A stretch of 64,000 bases of DNA from Pohlia nutans. Lineage: Eukaryota > Streptophyta > Bryopsida > Bryales > Mniaceae. The translations under genes and the position numbers were made by a program. Where the stretch lies: contig CM040094.1 of the NCBI GenBank assembly GCA_022496805.1, positions 15,213,501 through 15,277,500 of the forward strand. The letters are read 5' to 3'. The notes under the pieces were generated by a model. The model ran no database searches and was not told the DNA's origin. It worked only from the letters and a program-made list of their open reading frames with translations. Below are positions 23,401 to 32,979 of this stretch, one piece after another; position 1 is the first letter of the stretch, and each line of letters opens with the position of its first letter.

Positions 23401-26400
23401 TTCATTTGAAAGGTTTTTATGAATGCATGAGCGAAAGAAATCAAAAGTTGAAATATGGCGTTATCAGATAATCTATTAGTACAACAATACATGCAACCCA
23501 TCAAGTCACATAAAAAGAAGATCAGGCAGCACATTAGACCATGCACCTGTGCATGAGGGATCGTTCGGCTTCACTCTCTTGACTAGCAATATCTTCCAGA
23601 AACTCCTTGGCAGTCCCTTTCCCATCTCCAACAGCCTGTGAGGCTTACACAAGAGTGTAAGATGAAATAGATATAGACATCACAATTCTAAATGCTGCGA
23701 AGGTTCATATTATTTCACACGAGAATAGAAGAGCTAAACGGATATGAAAACTGGTTATTAGCCTTCCGTACTTTGTTCATGAAGTTGCTGTTTACCCTGT
23801 CATTAGATAAGCACAACTCACTGTAAGCCTGGTGATTGATATACCTTGAACGCCTTCTTATCCTTGGGTCGTACAGAGACATAATAGTCTGATCCATTAT
23901 CCTTATACCAATTTCCCCCACTGTGCATTACGAATGGCAGGCCAATGAAGTTGTTTTCCCCAAGGTCGATCGTGAAACCCTGTACATAGCATCACTCAAA
24001 CCAGTCACAAATTCGAAGAATTAAAGCGGAAGAGACAGTCCAAAAAGGCATGGAGAAGGAATGAGAGGATAATGGCGGAATAGAAGTACCTGAAGAGAAG
24101 CATCCCCAGCAAAGCCTCCCTTAAATTGAGTATCAATTGTTCCGCCTTGAAGAGTAGATTCAGCAGGCATAACAGTTTCCGGAGGAGGCTGCATCAACGA
24201 AAAAATCAACACTTGTTATTCACGCTAATCAGGAGTATCCTCTTCAGAATCAGATAACCTTCTTCTATAAGGCAGTGCAACTTGCTAAGCTCAAAATATT
24301 TGATCATCCTAAGACTATGTATTTGTGGATTTTAAGAACAGGTCTCCTTTCCAGGTACACAATGTAAGAACAGGTCCTATTCCTAGTAACAGACAGAATT
24401 CTAGTTAAAAAATACCAACAAGATTAATGAGACTTTTTAAAGAAGAAATTTTAACATGAGACATATGAAGACAAACATACCGCCCACTCTCTTGCGTGGT
24501 CTTTGGAAACTGCCCAGCGCATGACCAGAGGCTCTTTGAAGTTTGTACCAAATTGGACACGAACTTTTCCTTCAGCCTTAGTCACCAGTACCTGTGTTGA
24601 CAAAAACGTACAAGAAATTATCTCTGAGTCTCCGGCTGCAGGTAGCATTATTAAGCATTAGATAAAAAATACCTCTTCTGGAGATCAGTACATAAACAGA
24701 CATAAGATAAGTGCGGAGAATGGCATCTTGATCAAACTCCTTGTAAGTGTTTAGGTAAATCTATCTTGTTAAATGAAATAGATCACAACATTCTGACATT
24801 GTTCAGCCTTGACGAAATGCTTCCATCTTTATTTCAACCCTATCGTTCTTTGAAGGGCAGCGTGATCTTAACCCCTAAGCGTCTAAAACGCCCAATATGG
24901 CCATCTGCATCACTGAACTTTGCAACGGTGGCATTTTCTCATTTTACCTCAGTTTTCTGATTGCAAAACATCATTTTCAAGCTCTTGGTCTATACTACAA
25001 GACCAACAATGTCGATCGTGTCACACCTGAAGTCATTTTCACATAAATAGATGATTTTCAGCAGGGGATCCAATTTTCCTACACTACAGAAAATACACAG
25101 TGGACGCTTAGGGGTCAAAACTTACCAGAAGGGAATCGTTTCCACATTTGAAGAACTGCTTCAGAATGACTTCGCCTTCACCAACAGCAGCTTCTAGCTT
25201 TTGGGCAGCTTTCTGCAAAGGAGTAAGTTCCCTAGGACGTGCGGGTGTCCCTGCGCCTGCTGTAGCACCCGGAGTGAATCGATTGAAAAGGTCATCAGTA
25301 CTCCACTTCTTCCTGGACACTCTAGGCATACTCTGCCACCTGCGAAGTCTTGGCTGGCTCCCTCCATTGTCCGTCTTTGCCTTACCATTACCGCTTGATT
25401 CCTGTTTTTTCTCAGGCTCAACCTGTACTCCACCTTGTAGTCGCGCGCGAATTTTGTCAATAGAAACTCCCTGAGCAACCTCGATTTGAAGCTCTTTGCG
25501 TGCTTCCTCATATTCAGCCTGAAACACAGACACAGAACCAGTGGATTTTTTTTGTCAAAAGACAGTTTAGCATTTTTGCTACTTTTCCATGGCTTGAAGA
25601 GCACCTTGGATGCTCTTTTCATATTAATAAATAGGTAATATCAGGGTAATTACATGTGTTACCTAGGTGCTACTTAGGCAATACCTGGGTGATACCTACG
25701 TTTAATGAGGCTGCACATCTTGACTCCATGTAGGAAATCTGGTTATTATTCCTTCTTCTTTTTCAAAAATCTTCTGTATCAATTAGCCAGCCCAATTTTT
25801 ATGTAGCAATTTGGCTTAAATTAGCAACAACAAAAAATCACTGCACAGAACACATCAACCACTCATCTTCTCTTTCCTAAAGAACATTCAAATATGCCTC
25901 AGAATTGTGAAGAACTCTAAATAGTCGAAGGGCTCAGGCGAAAAATTTCGAACCTTCTCTTGTTGAGGAGAGTAGTTATGTTTCCCTTTACGCTCCCAAC
26001 GCAGATAAGCCTGGATTCCAACAAGCTCCTCCGGGATACGGAACCCTGAAAGGTCCAACTGCGGAATGTCGATCCGAAAATTCTGACCGTTTGACTTGTA
26101 CCTGCGAAAAGTGGGTTTCACAAGTTAAGCGTTGATGGGTCAGGAATTCAACTGGTACTAGAAAACAGTAAGCTAAGCGAATTGGCAGCTTATAGTCTGT
26201 AATATTTTTTACGATCCGTGGTTTGTTGAATTAAACTTCTTGCAACTCCTGGTTAGGGGTAATGCTAACCCAAATGCATTGAAAGCTTGAAAAAATAAAC
26301 AATACCGGTAGTATTCATCAAACTCGAATAAAAATCTTAGTAAGTGAAAGAAAGTAACCTGAGTTTCTAACATACACAAGCAGAGGACACGACGATTACA

Positions 26401-28502
26401 TAACGAGCAATGGATACAAAAGCCATTAAAGAATGCACTCACCAGTGATTTCTGTTTTTGTCAACCAAAACAAATTCTACAATGTTTAGGCTAAAATTGG
26501 GGAAGTCAATTGTTACTGACGCAGTGTCTCCAGTCTGCACAATATGAGATGCGTCCACGTTACGACTAAACCAACGCACAATCTCGACTTCAGCACAGAA
26601 ATCTACTTGCTACCAACTCCAGAAAAAAAATAAAAAAATAGACTACTCTAGCAACCTGCAAGGGGTGTAGTGCAGCCTCCATCAACTATCAAATTTTTTA
26701 AATAACCTAAGTGCCTGACGCATGAAGTAATAGCGCCCATCAATCATAAATAGATTTACGAGACATAATTATAATTTGGTTGTACCTTTCGAAACGGTGA
26801 TTGCACTGCACCATGGTTTTCGTAACTTCCTTCAGGCCTGTTAGCCGGCAGAATCCAGGCACTGTATAGCAAGTGTCATTAGAAACAATGCATTATTCCT
26901 ACGGTATCTTTCATTGTTAGATCTTGGCAAGAAGTCTAAGAAACAGCAGTGTTTGGTTTTCCAAATGTATATTATTTAGGAGAATCTGCGATTTAAGTAC
27001 ATCCAACTATTACTCTTGTACTAAATATACTATTTTGCAATATCTAATGAATTCTTATGATTTAAGCTGGGGTAGGAAGATATCAAGGTGGTCAACTCTT
27101 ACTTGTTCCCAGGCTGCAATGCGCCCCAATGAAGAAGTAGCGAATCGATATGACAATTCGAAACATCGAATTGCAGAGATGCAGGTTTGCCGATTGCAGC
27201 ACCAGTTGCTCTGACCTACAATTAAACCGTTAACAAGAAGGTAAGCAATCCTGCGCAATCCAAAGAGTTTTAAACCGATTGTCGCTAACGACCTGATTCT
27301 CAAATTAGTAAACATATAAAAGTAGATGGCATGGCTTCAGTGAGAACACTAGAATTTACACTTCTGTGGGCTGTCGCTTTCTAACAACACCGTCAAAGAA
27401 TACCAAAAAGAGCTGTTCGAAAGCAAAAGAATGAATAAATGACAGTGCAAATCACTAAGGTTAGCAAAGAGACCTTCAGCTTAATGCCATCACCAATTGT
27501 AAACTCCCTTGTAAACTGGAACAGAACAAAAACGATGAAGTCAGTACAAAGCCTCATAAAGCAGAATCAGACCAGTTTGTCTGGCACCGAATTTGCTCTA
27601 ACGTAGAGAACATGTATCCATTAGGCTTACACAGGAGCGAGGCATGATTGATGGAAGATGTGAATTGCCAATGACGAATGGATTCACAGCGATTTTTCAC
27701 CGCATGTTCACCTATTAACCCCTAAAGGACCAAGGATTCATGGTTTCAAAATGACAAATCCAATCAATCATATCATGAAAAATATAACTCAGATGGGACC
27801 AAATCTTATATCACTGGAATCAGTGAAGAGCATTGCATGTGTTGATAAATTTGAACAAAAGAAACTCCATATAGAACCTACTCAAAACTGCTAAAAAAAT
27901 GGAATTCAATTTGAACTTCTTGGTCCTTCAAGAGTTAATGTGATCCCGATGAGACCTAAAACCAAACATAAAGCCAAACATAACAATTTTAAGGCTTAGC
28001 ATGACAACGTAACATAACACGAGGCCTTAACAGAAGCATTACAAAAACAACAAGGGGACCTACCTGTGCCACTTCAGTTGCCGTTGCGAGCATGGCCCTC
28101 GGGGACATCACTTGCTTGGCTCTTCCACTGCAACTCTTGCTTGAACTTGGCGCCAGCAAGTGACAAGTCCGCGACACAAAGCTACTCTGAAGGCCGCTCT
28201 TTGACAGAGTGGGAGCAGCGGAGTATTTTGAAAAGGCTACAAGGAAAATAATTTTAATTTAATTCATGCCATTTTATTACAACACTAATAAAAGTCATCA
28301 GATTCCAAGTCACCATATGAATTTGTTCATTTAAGCCACGATCTTTTAGATACAACCACATGGCTCAAAGTTGCCCAGGGGTTCACTTACACTGTGCAAA
28401 CTCGCCAAAGCAGACACTTCTTGTTTCCTGACACTGGAGCCCCACGGCTGAAGCATATGACTGTACGGGATTGGGATTCGAAAGCACTCTGTGGCTCTGC
28501 AT
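14467..28502 (-). CDS. GWD1: Alpha-glucan water dikinase, plastidial
   Basis: GWD1 transfers the beta-phosphate of ATP to glucosyl C6 of starch in plastids. The 33 exons are 28502-28391, 28236-28064, 27515-27474, 27215-27103, 26861-26786, 26534-26443, 26101-25954, 25518-25126, 24591-24481, 24188-24090, 23979-23845, 23635-23547, 23237-23103, 22773-22611, 22410-22321, 22038-21853, 21673-21611, 21231-21169, 20764-20705, 20319-20167, 20002-19919, 19699-19523, 19329-19223, 18741-18528, 17897-17791, 17661-17526, 17303-17178, 16713-16603, 16331-16233, 16088-15915, 15454-15362, 14973-14858 and 14671-14467. All phases agree and give 1414 residues, close to the potato enzyme. Residues 1 to ~80 are a Ser-rich transit peptide. 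CBM45-type starch-binding modules lie at ~96-250 (LLLHWGALQPG) and ~384-500 (VRVQFGTNFKEPLVMRWAV). The phosphohistidine motif DMPDILSHVSVRARN puts the catalytic His at 1017. The C-terminal nucleotide-binding domain holds SIIFRSDSNGEDLEGYAGAG and ends TRPQM. Nothing essential is missing. Confidence 0.97.
15036..15255 (-). mobile_element. CCCCTAAA-family element in a GWD1 intron
   Basis: TTAA then CTCCTGAAGGACCA marks one end. The other end reads CTTGGTCCTAAC and has lost its TTAA. The interior is the reverse complement of the 27715-27938 unit (ATGCAAGATTCTGGTGACAT, ATCATGAATCCTTGG). Confidence 0.55.
16815..17119 (+). mobile_element. hAT-like MITE copy 1 with 8-bp target duplication
   Basis: This 305-bp element starts CAGTGAATTC and ends AAAAATCACTG. 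It is flanked by CTTCCATG at 16807-16814 and again at 17120-17127. An 8-bp duplication with CAGTG ends points to the hAT superfamily. It lies in the GWD1 intron between 17178 and 16713. Paralogues in the same orientation are at 18776-19070 and 25539-25843. Confidence 0.8.
17975..18409 (-). mobile_element. CCCCTAAA-family element, one end lost
   Basis: The right end reads GGACCTTTAGGGG then TTAA (18406-18409). The left end is eroded near 17975. The interior matches 59194-59737 (TCTTTTGACCGTTGGGATTG, TGACTTTTACAAA). It lies in a GWD1 intron, beyond the exon at 17897. Confidence 0.55.
18776..19070 (+). mobile_element. hAT-like MITE copy 2
   Basis: It starts CAGTGATTTTTCTG and ends AAAAAAATCACTG, with the interior colinear with copies 1 and 3 (ATCAGGGTAATACACATGTG, CTTGACTCCATGTAGG). 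The flanks (CCTTAGAC and CACTGCAC) do not match, so the duplication has decayed or one edge has changed. It lies in the GWD1 intron between 19223 and 18741. Confidence 0.7.
24868..25118 (+). mobile_element. CCCCTAAA-family element against a GWD1 donor site
   Basis: TTAA then CCCCTAAGCGTCTAAAACGC opens it, and GTGGACGCTTAGGGG then TCAA closes it. The right edge lies 6 bp from the GT of the donor at 25125-25124. Relatives sharing the GTCGATCGTGTCA interior are at 8310-8650, 28727-28965 and 36004-36500. Confidence 0.7.
25539..25843 (+). mobile_element. hAT-like MITE copy 3 with 8-bp target duplication
   Basis: This element is 305 bp, the same length as copy 1. It starts CAGTGGATTTTTTTT and ends AAAAAATCACTG, flanked by CACAGAAC at 25531-25538 and at 25844-25851. 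It lies in the GWD1 intron between 25954 and 25518, with its left edge about 20 bp from the acceptor. Confidence 0.8.
27715..27938 (+). mobile_element. TTAA-flanked CCCCTAAA element, intact ends
   Basis: It runs TTAA-CCCCTAAAGGACCAAGG to CTTGGTCCTTCAAGAG-TTAA, 224 bp including both TTAAs. It has no coding capacity. It lies in the GWD1 intron between 28064 and 27515 and serves as the single-unit reference for the duplicated element at 12916-13362. Confidence 0.75.
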
Positions 28503-29560
28503 TGTACCTGCTTCTGTCAAATGGCACTACAGCAGAGAGGTCCGCTCAATAAACCTGGAACAACAATTTCGATCATACCAGTCAGAAAACGGTTTGATCA
28601 ACTGGAAACATAGAAATTGTAATTAACCGAATGCAATTGAATACCGTGGCTTAAATTCTGAGCTGACAAATTTAGTATCAAATTGAAAGTGACACAACCG
28701 ACACAAGAGATCACGATCTCTAAACGTTAACTCCTAAGCGTCTAAAACGCCGAATATGGCCATCTGCATCACTGAACTTTGCAACGGTGACATTTTCTCA
28801 TTTTACCGCGATTCTATGACTGCATTAGAAAGCATTTTCAAGATCTTGTTCTATACTACAAGATCAACAGTGTCGATCGTGTCAAACTAAAGTCATTTTC
28901 ACACAGACAGATGCTTTCCAGCAGGAAGTTCAAGTTTCATACACTACAGAAAATACACGAACAATCAAATGCAGCCTCAAATGTGCTTCAAATCGGACGT
29001 CTAAGAGCTCGAAAGAAGCGTCTCGAACAATCCGCCGAGATCAAATTGACATCATTCACAACACAGGCATCCAAAATCAAGTGCACGAGTGATGAAGAAT
29101 GTCACCTCTAATCGATCGCACTAGCTTCCGACTTCCGACCCCTCTAGAATTGTCAAATGAGCTCCAAATCGGGCGATTAAGAGCTCAAAAGAAGCGTCTC
29201 GAGGAATGCTACACGATGCAATTGCGATCGCAATTCTCACCTGCGGAATTCGGAGCATAAAATTGACAACAACAGCTCAGCAAGTTCTAGAACTAGGGCC
29301 GGATCCCACGAGAGGTGGTCCGAGCGTTCCAGAAAACCAGTCAACCCTCGCTCGACACGTGGCGGGTCTTCATCAGCAAGTTGACGACCTCAGTCAAGTG
29401 GGAATCGGACGGGTATAACGAGGCCACGTTGCGAAGTGAGTTGATCGTGGCCGTTGATGTTTCAGCGTTTTGATTGGCGGTCGGTGGACGTTCCATATTG
29501 CACGGTTTTGGAAGGGCCTTCTGGTTCATTCGCGGTTGCCCTAATACCGTGGCGCCAATG
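28503..29560. promoter_or_regulatory. GWD1 upstream region with G-box and duplicated block
   Basis: The region contains a left-end CCCCTAAA-family fragment (28727-28965). A ~57-bp block appears twice, at about 28974-29030 and 29157-29210, sharing TCAAATCGG, AAGAGCTC and AAGAAGCGTCTCGA. A G-box core CACGTG in GACACGTGGC lies at 29356-29361, about 850 bp upstream of the GWD1 ATG. Regulatory function is inferred only from position and the motif. Confidence 0.35.
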
Positions 29561-31538
29561 AATGAAACGCGGGTTTTAGTTGCTTTTAACTTTTCAGTGC
29601 AAGTTGCATTGGAAAAAGTATCCTATTCAATTACTAACCCTCTGTGACTATTGCCTTCCCACGAGAGAATGATGTGGAATATCCCATATCATTTCATCCC
29701 CTCAAAGAATTGATTTGGGATATTCCATATCACAACAGTAGCTATGGGGCAGGTGGCATTAAGCAAGAGCAATCAACCATGGTGAACAGTAATCGAAAGT
29801 ACTCCTCAATCACAATTCAACAGTGTTCTATAATTATTTATTTGATTCAATTACACATTCAATTACAAATCAGTGGTAACTAAATAAATAAAGGTGGATG
29901 AAATAAAAAAGCACCCTTCTTGAAGGCTACTGAATGCTATGTTAGGGCTCCCACATTCGTACCAGTCATTTCTTTTGGTTTTCTTATTTTGGGGTCTAGG
30001 TCTTTTCTTTGAAAATTTTAATTTTATATTTGGGTTTTGCTAACCCAAATTAGTTTAGGGCGATTTATCACGTTCAAAAATAGGGACAAGCTTTTATTTT
30101 TATTTTTTTACCTTTGTATTACAAGTGTAGGGTTGGATCATCCAATGAGGTAGTGAGATTGAAAGATTAGAGTCATTTGGAATTGGAATCATATGAAAAT
30201 CGTTCACAATGTATGTTATGCATTGATTTCTTTTGGCCCTAATTTACAAATAGTGTGACTTTGGTAAATTAATGTTATACACACCAATGAGGATAAATTA
30301 GTGTAGCTTTTGACTTCTAGTGCAAGATTTTTCATTGGCATGTGATTCTAAGAGCATTCCCAGCTATTAAAGGGTTTAATCGTAGAATTCAGACTATACA
30401 AAATATGCCATTTCCTAATTTTCAAAGTTTTTTAGAGAACTTATTAGAAAATCTTTTTTAAACCAAATATACTAGTGAAATAAGTGCACTTGGCTAAGTG
30501 CATAAATAGCAAATTGCGTGTTAATTGCATCGTGGAGTCTTCATTCACAAACACCCCTAATACCTTTATTATAGGTCCGAAATGACCTTAAACTACCAAG
30601 GTGACAATTGGAGGTGAATTCCCTTTAGGAGTGTGCTCATTAGCACCAGCGAGGGTGGCGGTTCGATTCTAATCGGATACTAATTGTGAAGGCTAATACC
30701 TCCTCGCTTGATAGGAACCTTGAAGATGACGGGGATTACTCTCGGGCCTCATGTTTACAGTGGGGACGTCACTCTTAATTGGAAATAATGAAGAGCATAG
30801 GGATTTAGTTCAAATACTGCAAAAAGAAAATTTCAAAAAAATCACCGGCAGGGGAGTACCGGAAATGTGCTCTCTTCGTTCTCAGTGTGATGTTTGTAAT
30901 CTATTGTTGTGCAATGATAATAAAGCATCCATTTGTTTCAAAAAAGAAAAAGATTTTTTTTAATTATATAAGAAACTACTAAATATGACACGGGCTAGTT
31001 AAATGATGCATTGAAGCAACAATATATATTGAGCCTAATAAAAGGACTAAAAAGCCTAAATTACGCCTCATATTTTTTTAGCAATTTTGAGTGAGTCTTA
31101 TGTGGACTTCTTTTATTCAAATTTACTTGTTTTTCTTTACCAACACATGTAATATTCTTCATTAATTATAGTGATATGGGGAATTTCCTTAGACCGTTGT
31201 AGCCCATCAATGCATCCTTTTTAAAAGCCTGATAATGGCTTGTGGACGGTATTCTTTTATTTATGATGAATGAGGTTCCCTTATGGTAATCATTAAAGGA
31301 GCTAGAACTCAAAATCACATATTTTTGCACTCAAAATCATGAAAGAAAAATTCAAAATACCCAAATCATTAATAAAAATTACCTTGAGAGAAACTAATAT
31401 CATAGCCATTCACTACGCTATAATGTCTATCCTCCTCCACAAACAAAAACTAGAAATTAATCAACCTTTACCACTTGACCTTGTCCCACCTCGAACTAAA
31501 CATCTAAACTTCCTCAATGACTCACACTTCTTACCTAT
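29561..31538. other. Intergenic, transposon remnants
   Basis: No gene is seen. A 22-bp-arm hairpin (GTGGAATATCCCATATCA with TGATTTGGGATATTCCATATCAC) spans 29668-29734. About 30360-30520 is a worn end of the foldback element at 37412-38400 (TGCACTTGGCTAAGTGCATA, AATTGCGTGTTA). About 30575-30740 may be a tRNA-derived SINE, because GGCGGTTCGATTCTAATC resembles a pol III B box, but no clear A box or 3' tail is defined. Confidence 0.4.
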
Positions 31539-31867
31539 TTAACCCCTAAACGTCCCAGCATTTAGAAACTGGATTACGAACATATTCGAAGCCTTGTAAC
31601 TTTCTCATACAACCTCGGATGATTTTCATCCAAGTCATTTTGAAAGCCTATTAAATTCTCTACCAATTACTATAAATCTCTTGTGATGGGGAGCTCTTGA
31701 AAACATTGGAGATGCCTCCAACTACAAATATGTCCAATTTGTTGAGTACATTTTATGCTTGCAATGGTCTTCTCATGTACACCTCACGTACATTTGAGCC
31801 ATGCTAATATCTACTTTTGAGACTAGAATCTACTTCTGTTCAAAGGGTTGGTACGTTAAGGGGTTAA
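31539..31867 (+). mobile_element. TTAA-flanked CCCCTAAACG element
   Basis: It runs TTAA-CCCCTAAACGTCCCAGC to GGTTGGTACGTTAAGGGG-TTAA. The same sequence family occurs inverted and intact at 40115-40444 and truncated at 61180-61482. A further terminus (CCCTTAAACGTC) abuts and shares the right TTAA. Confidence 0.75.
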
Positions 31868-31980
31868 CCCTTAAACGTCAAAGGGGTGTAATCTAGGTTG
31901 TTAAAAAATAATATGAAATTTTGAGCACCCATGCATACCAGAGCTTCTTGGAGCTTCTTGGAGCTATTACCACCACGACA

Positions 31981-32142
31981 CCTAAAACCACCAACTTCTA
32001 CACCCCTCTTTCATTTCAGGAAGGAAATGTAGACTTTCATTACATGACTTATGCAGGAATTGCTCAAAAGTTAAGTCATGTACCGACAACTAACATTTCC
32101 TCCCTAAAATGAAGGAATGGTGTAGAAGTTGGTGGTTTTAGG
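31981..32142 (+). repeat. Imperfect hairpin, ~70-bp arms
   Basis: CCTAAAACCACCAACTTCTA at the left pairs with TAGAAGTTGGTGGTTTTAGG at the right, and the arms continue inward through GGAAATGT/ACATTTCC and CATGACTT/AAGTCATG to a ~22-bp loop. It is a MITE or a precursor-like foldback; I cannot tell which. No coding potential is evident. Confidence 0.6.
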
Positions 32143-32262
32143 TTTGTAGTGGTTTTAGGTACCTCTACCTTAGTTTGCAGTAAATGCGCTCTCTGAATAA
32201 AATGATTTAACAAGTCAGCTCTAAGTCAGCGCTTTCTCCCGAGGCGCTTTTCCAACCCTAGT

Positions 32263-32671
32263 TAAGGTAGTGGGACCAATTCCCGACTGGGTTGTATTTC
32301 CGACCCCTACTGGTTGGGGGATGGGTGTTAGAAACCAACCAGCATGGTTTCAGATAGTGTCAGATAGTGTCCAATAGTGTTCTAATTTCGTCCATGCTTG
32401 GAAAAATCAAGAGCTTCTGATTGGTGTAGAAGCACTCTATTTTCAGAATCCAACCTCTCATGAAAACCATGACTCTATGAGCGGTTAATGGTCACTCTAA
32501 GCTTTCAGACTTAAAAAATCATAGAAAATTGTAGAAATGCTCCAAAAATGTTTTTTTTTGGGGATGCCTTTGCAATAGCTTTGCAGAGCATCCAAAAATT
32601 ATAAAAAAATTCTTTCACAAGTCTAAGTATGCAAACCTGAAATTCAGTCGGGAATTGGTCCCACTACCTTA
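32263..32671 (+). mobile_element. Element with ~28-bp inverted ends upstream of the F-box gene
   Basis: TAAGGTAGTGGGACCAATTC at the left is inverted as GAATTGGTCCCACTACCTTA at the right, enclosing about 409 bp with no open frame. Its right edge is about 310 bp upstream of the F-box ATG, so it may form part of that promoter. Confidence 0.6.
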
Positions 32672-32979
32672 CCGACAGCCTTCCGATCACTCCGTCAGAG
32701 CTTTGTCGTTGCAGTGGATAGTTTGAATGAAGGAATCAGGTCTCTTACTTGGTTTCCATGTCAGCTCATGTACGTTGATTCTTTTCTTGCAATTGATTGG
32801 CGTTCGGAAAGGGCTGAGGAAGTATGTTCCGGTGCACTTCAGCAATTTGTATTGTAGTTCGACATCTATCAGTTGTGGCCATCTCGGTGGAGCTCTAGAA
32901 AGACTCCGGAGTGATCGAAAGCTAGGCTGTCGGTAGCTAGCTAGGGTTTGACAGTAGCTACCAATTTCTGGGTTTTGCA

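Noticed and set aside
25148..25474. Long plus-strand ORF opposite the GWD1 linker exon
   Set aside because: It is an antisense shadow of a GC-rich coding exon, with no independent support.
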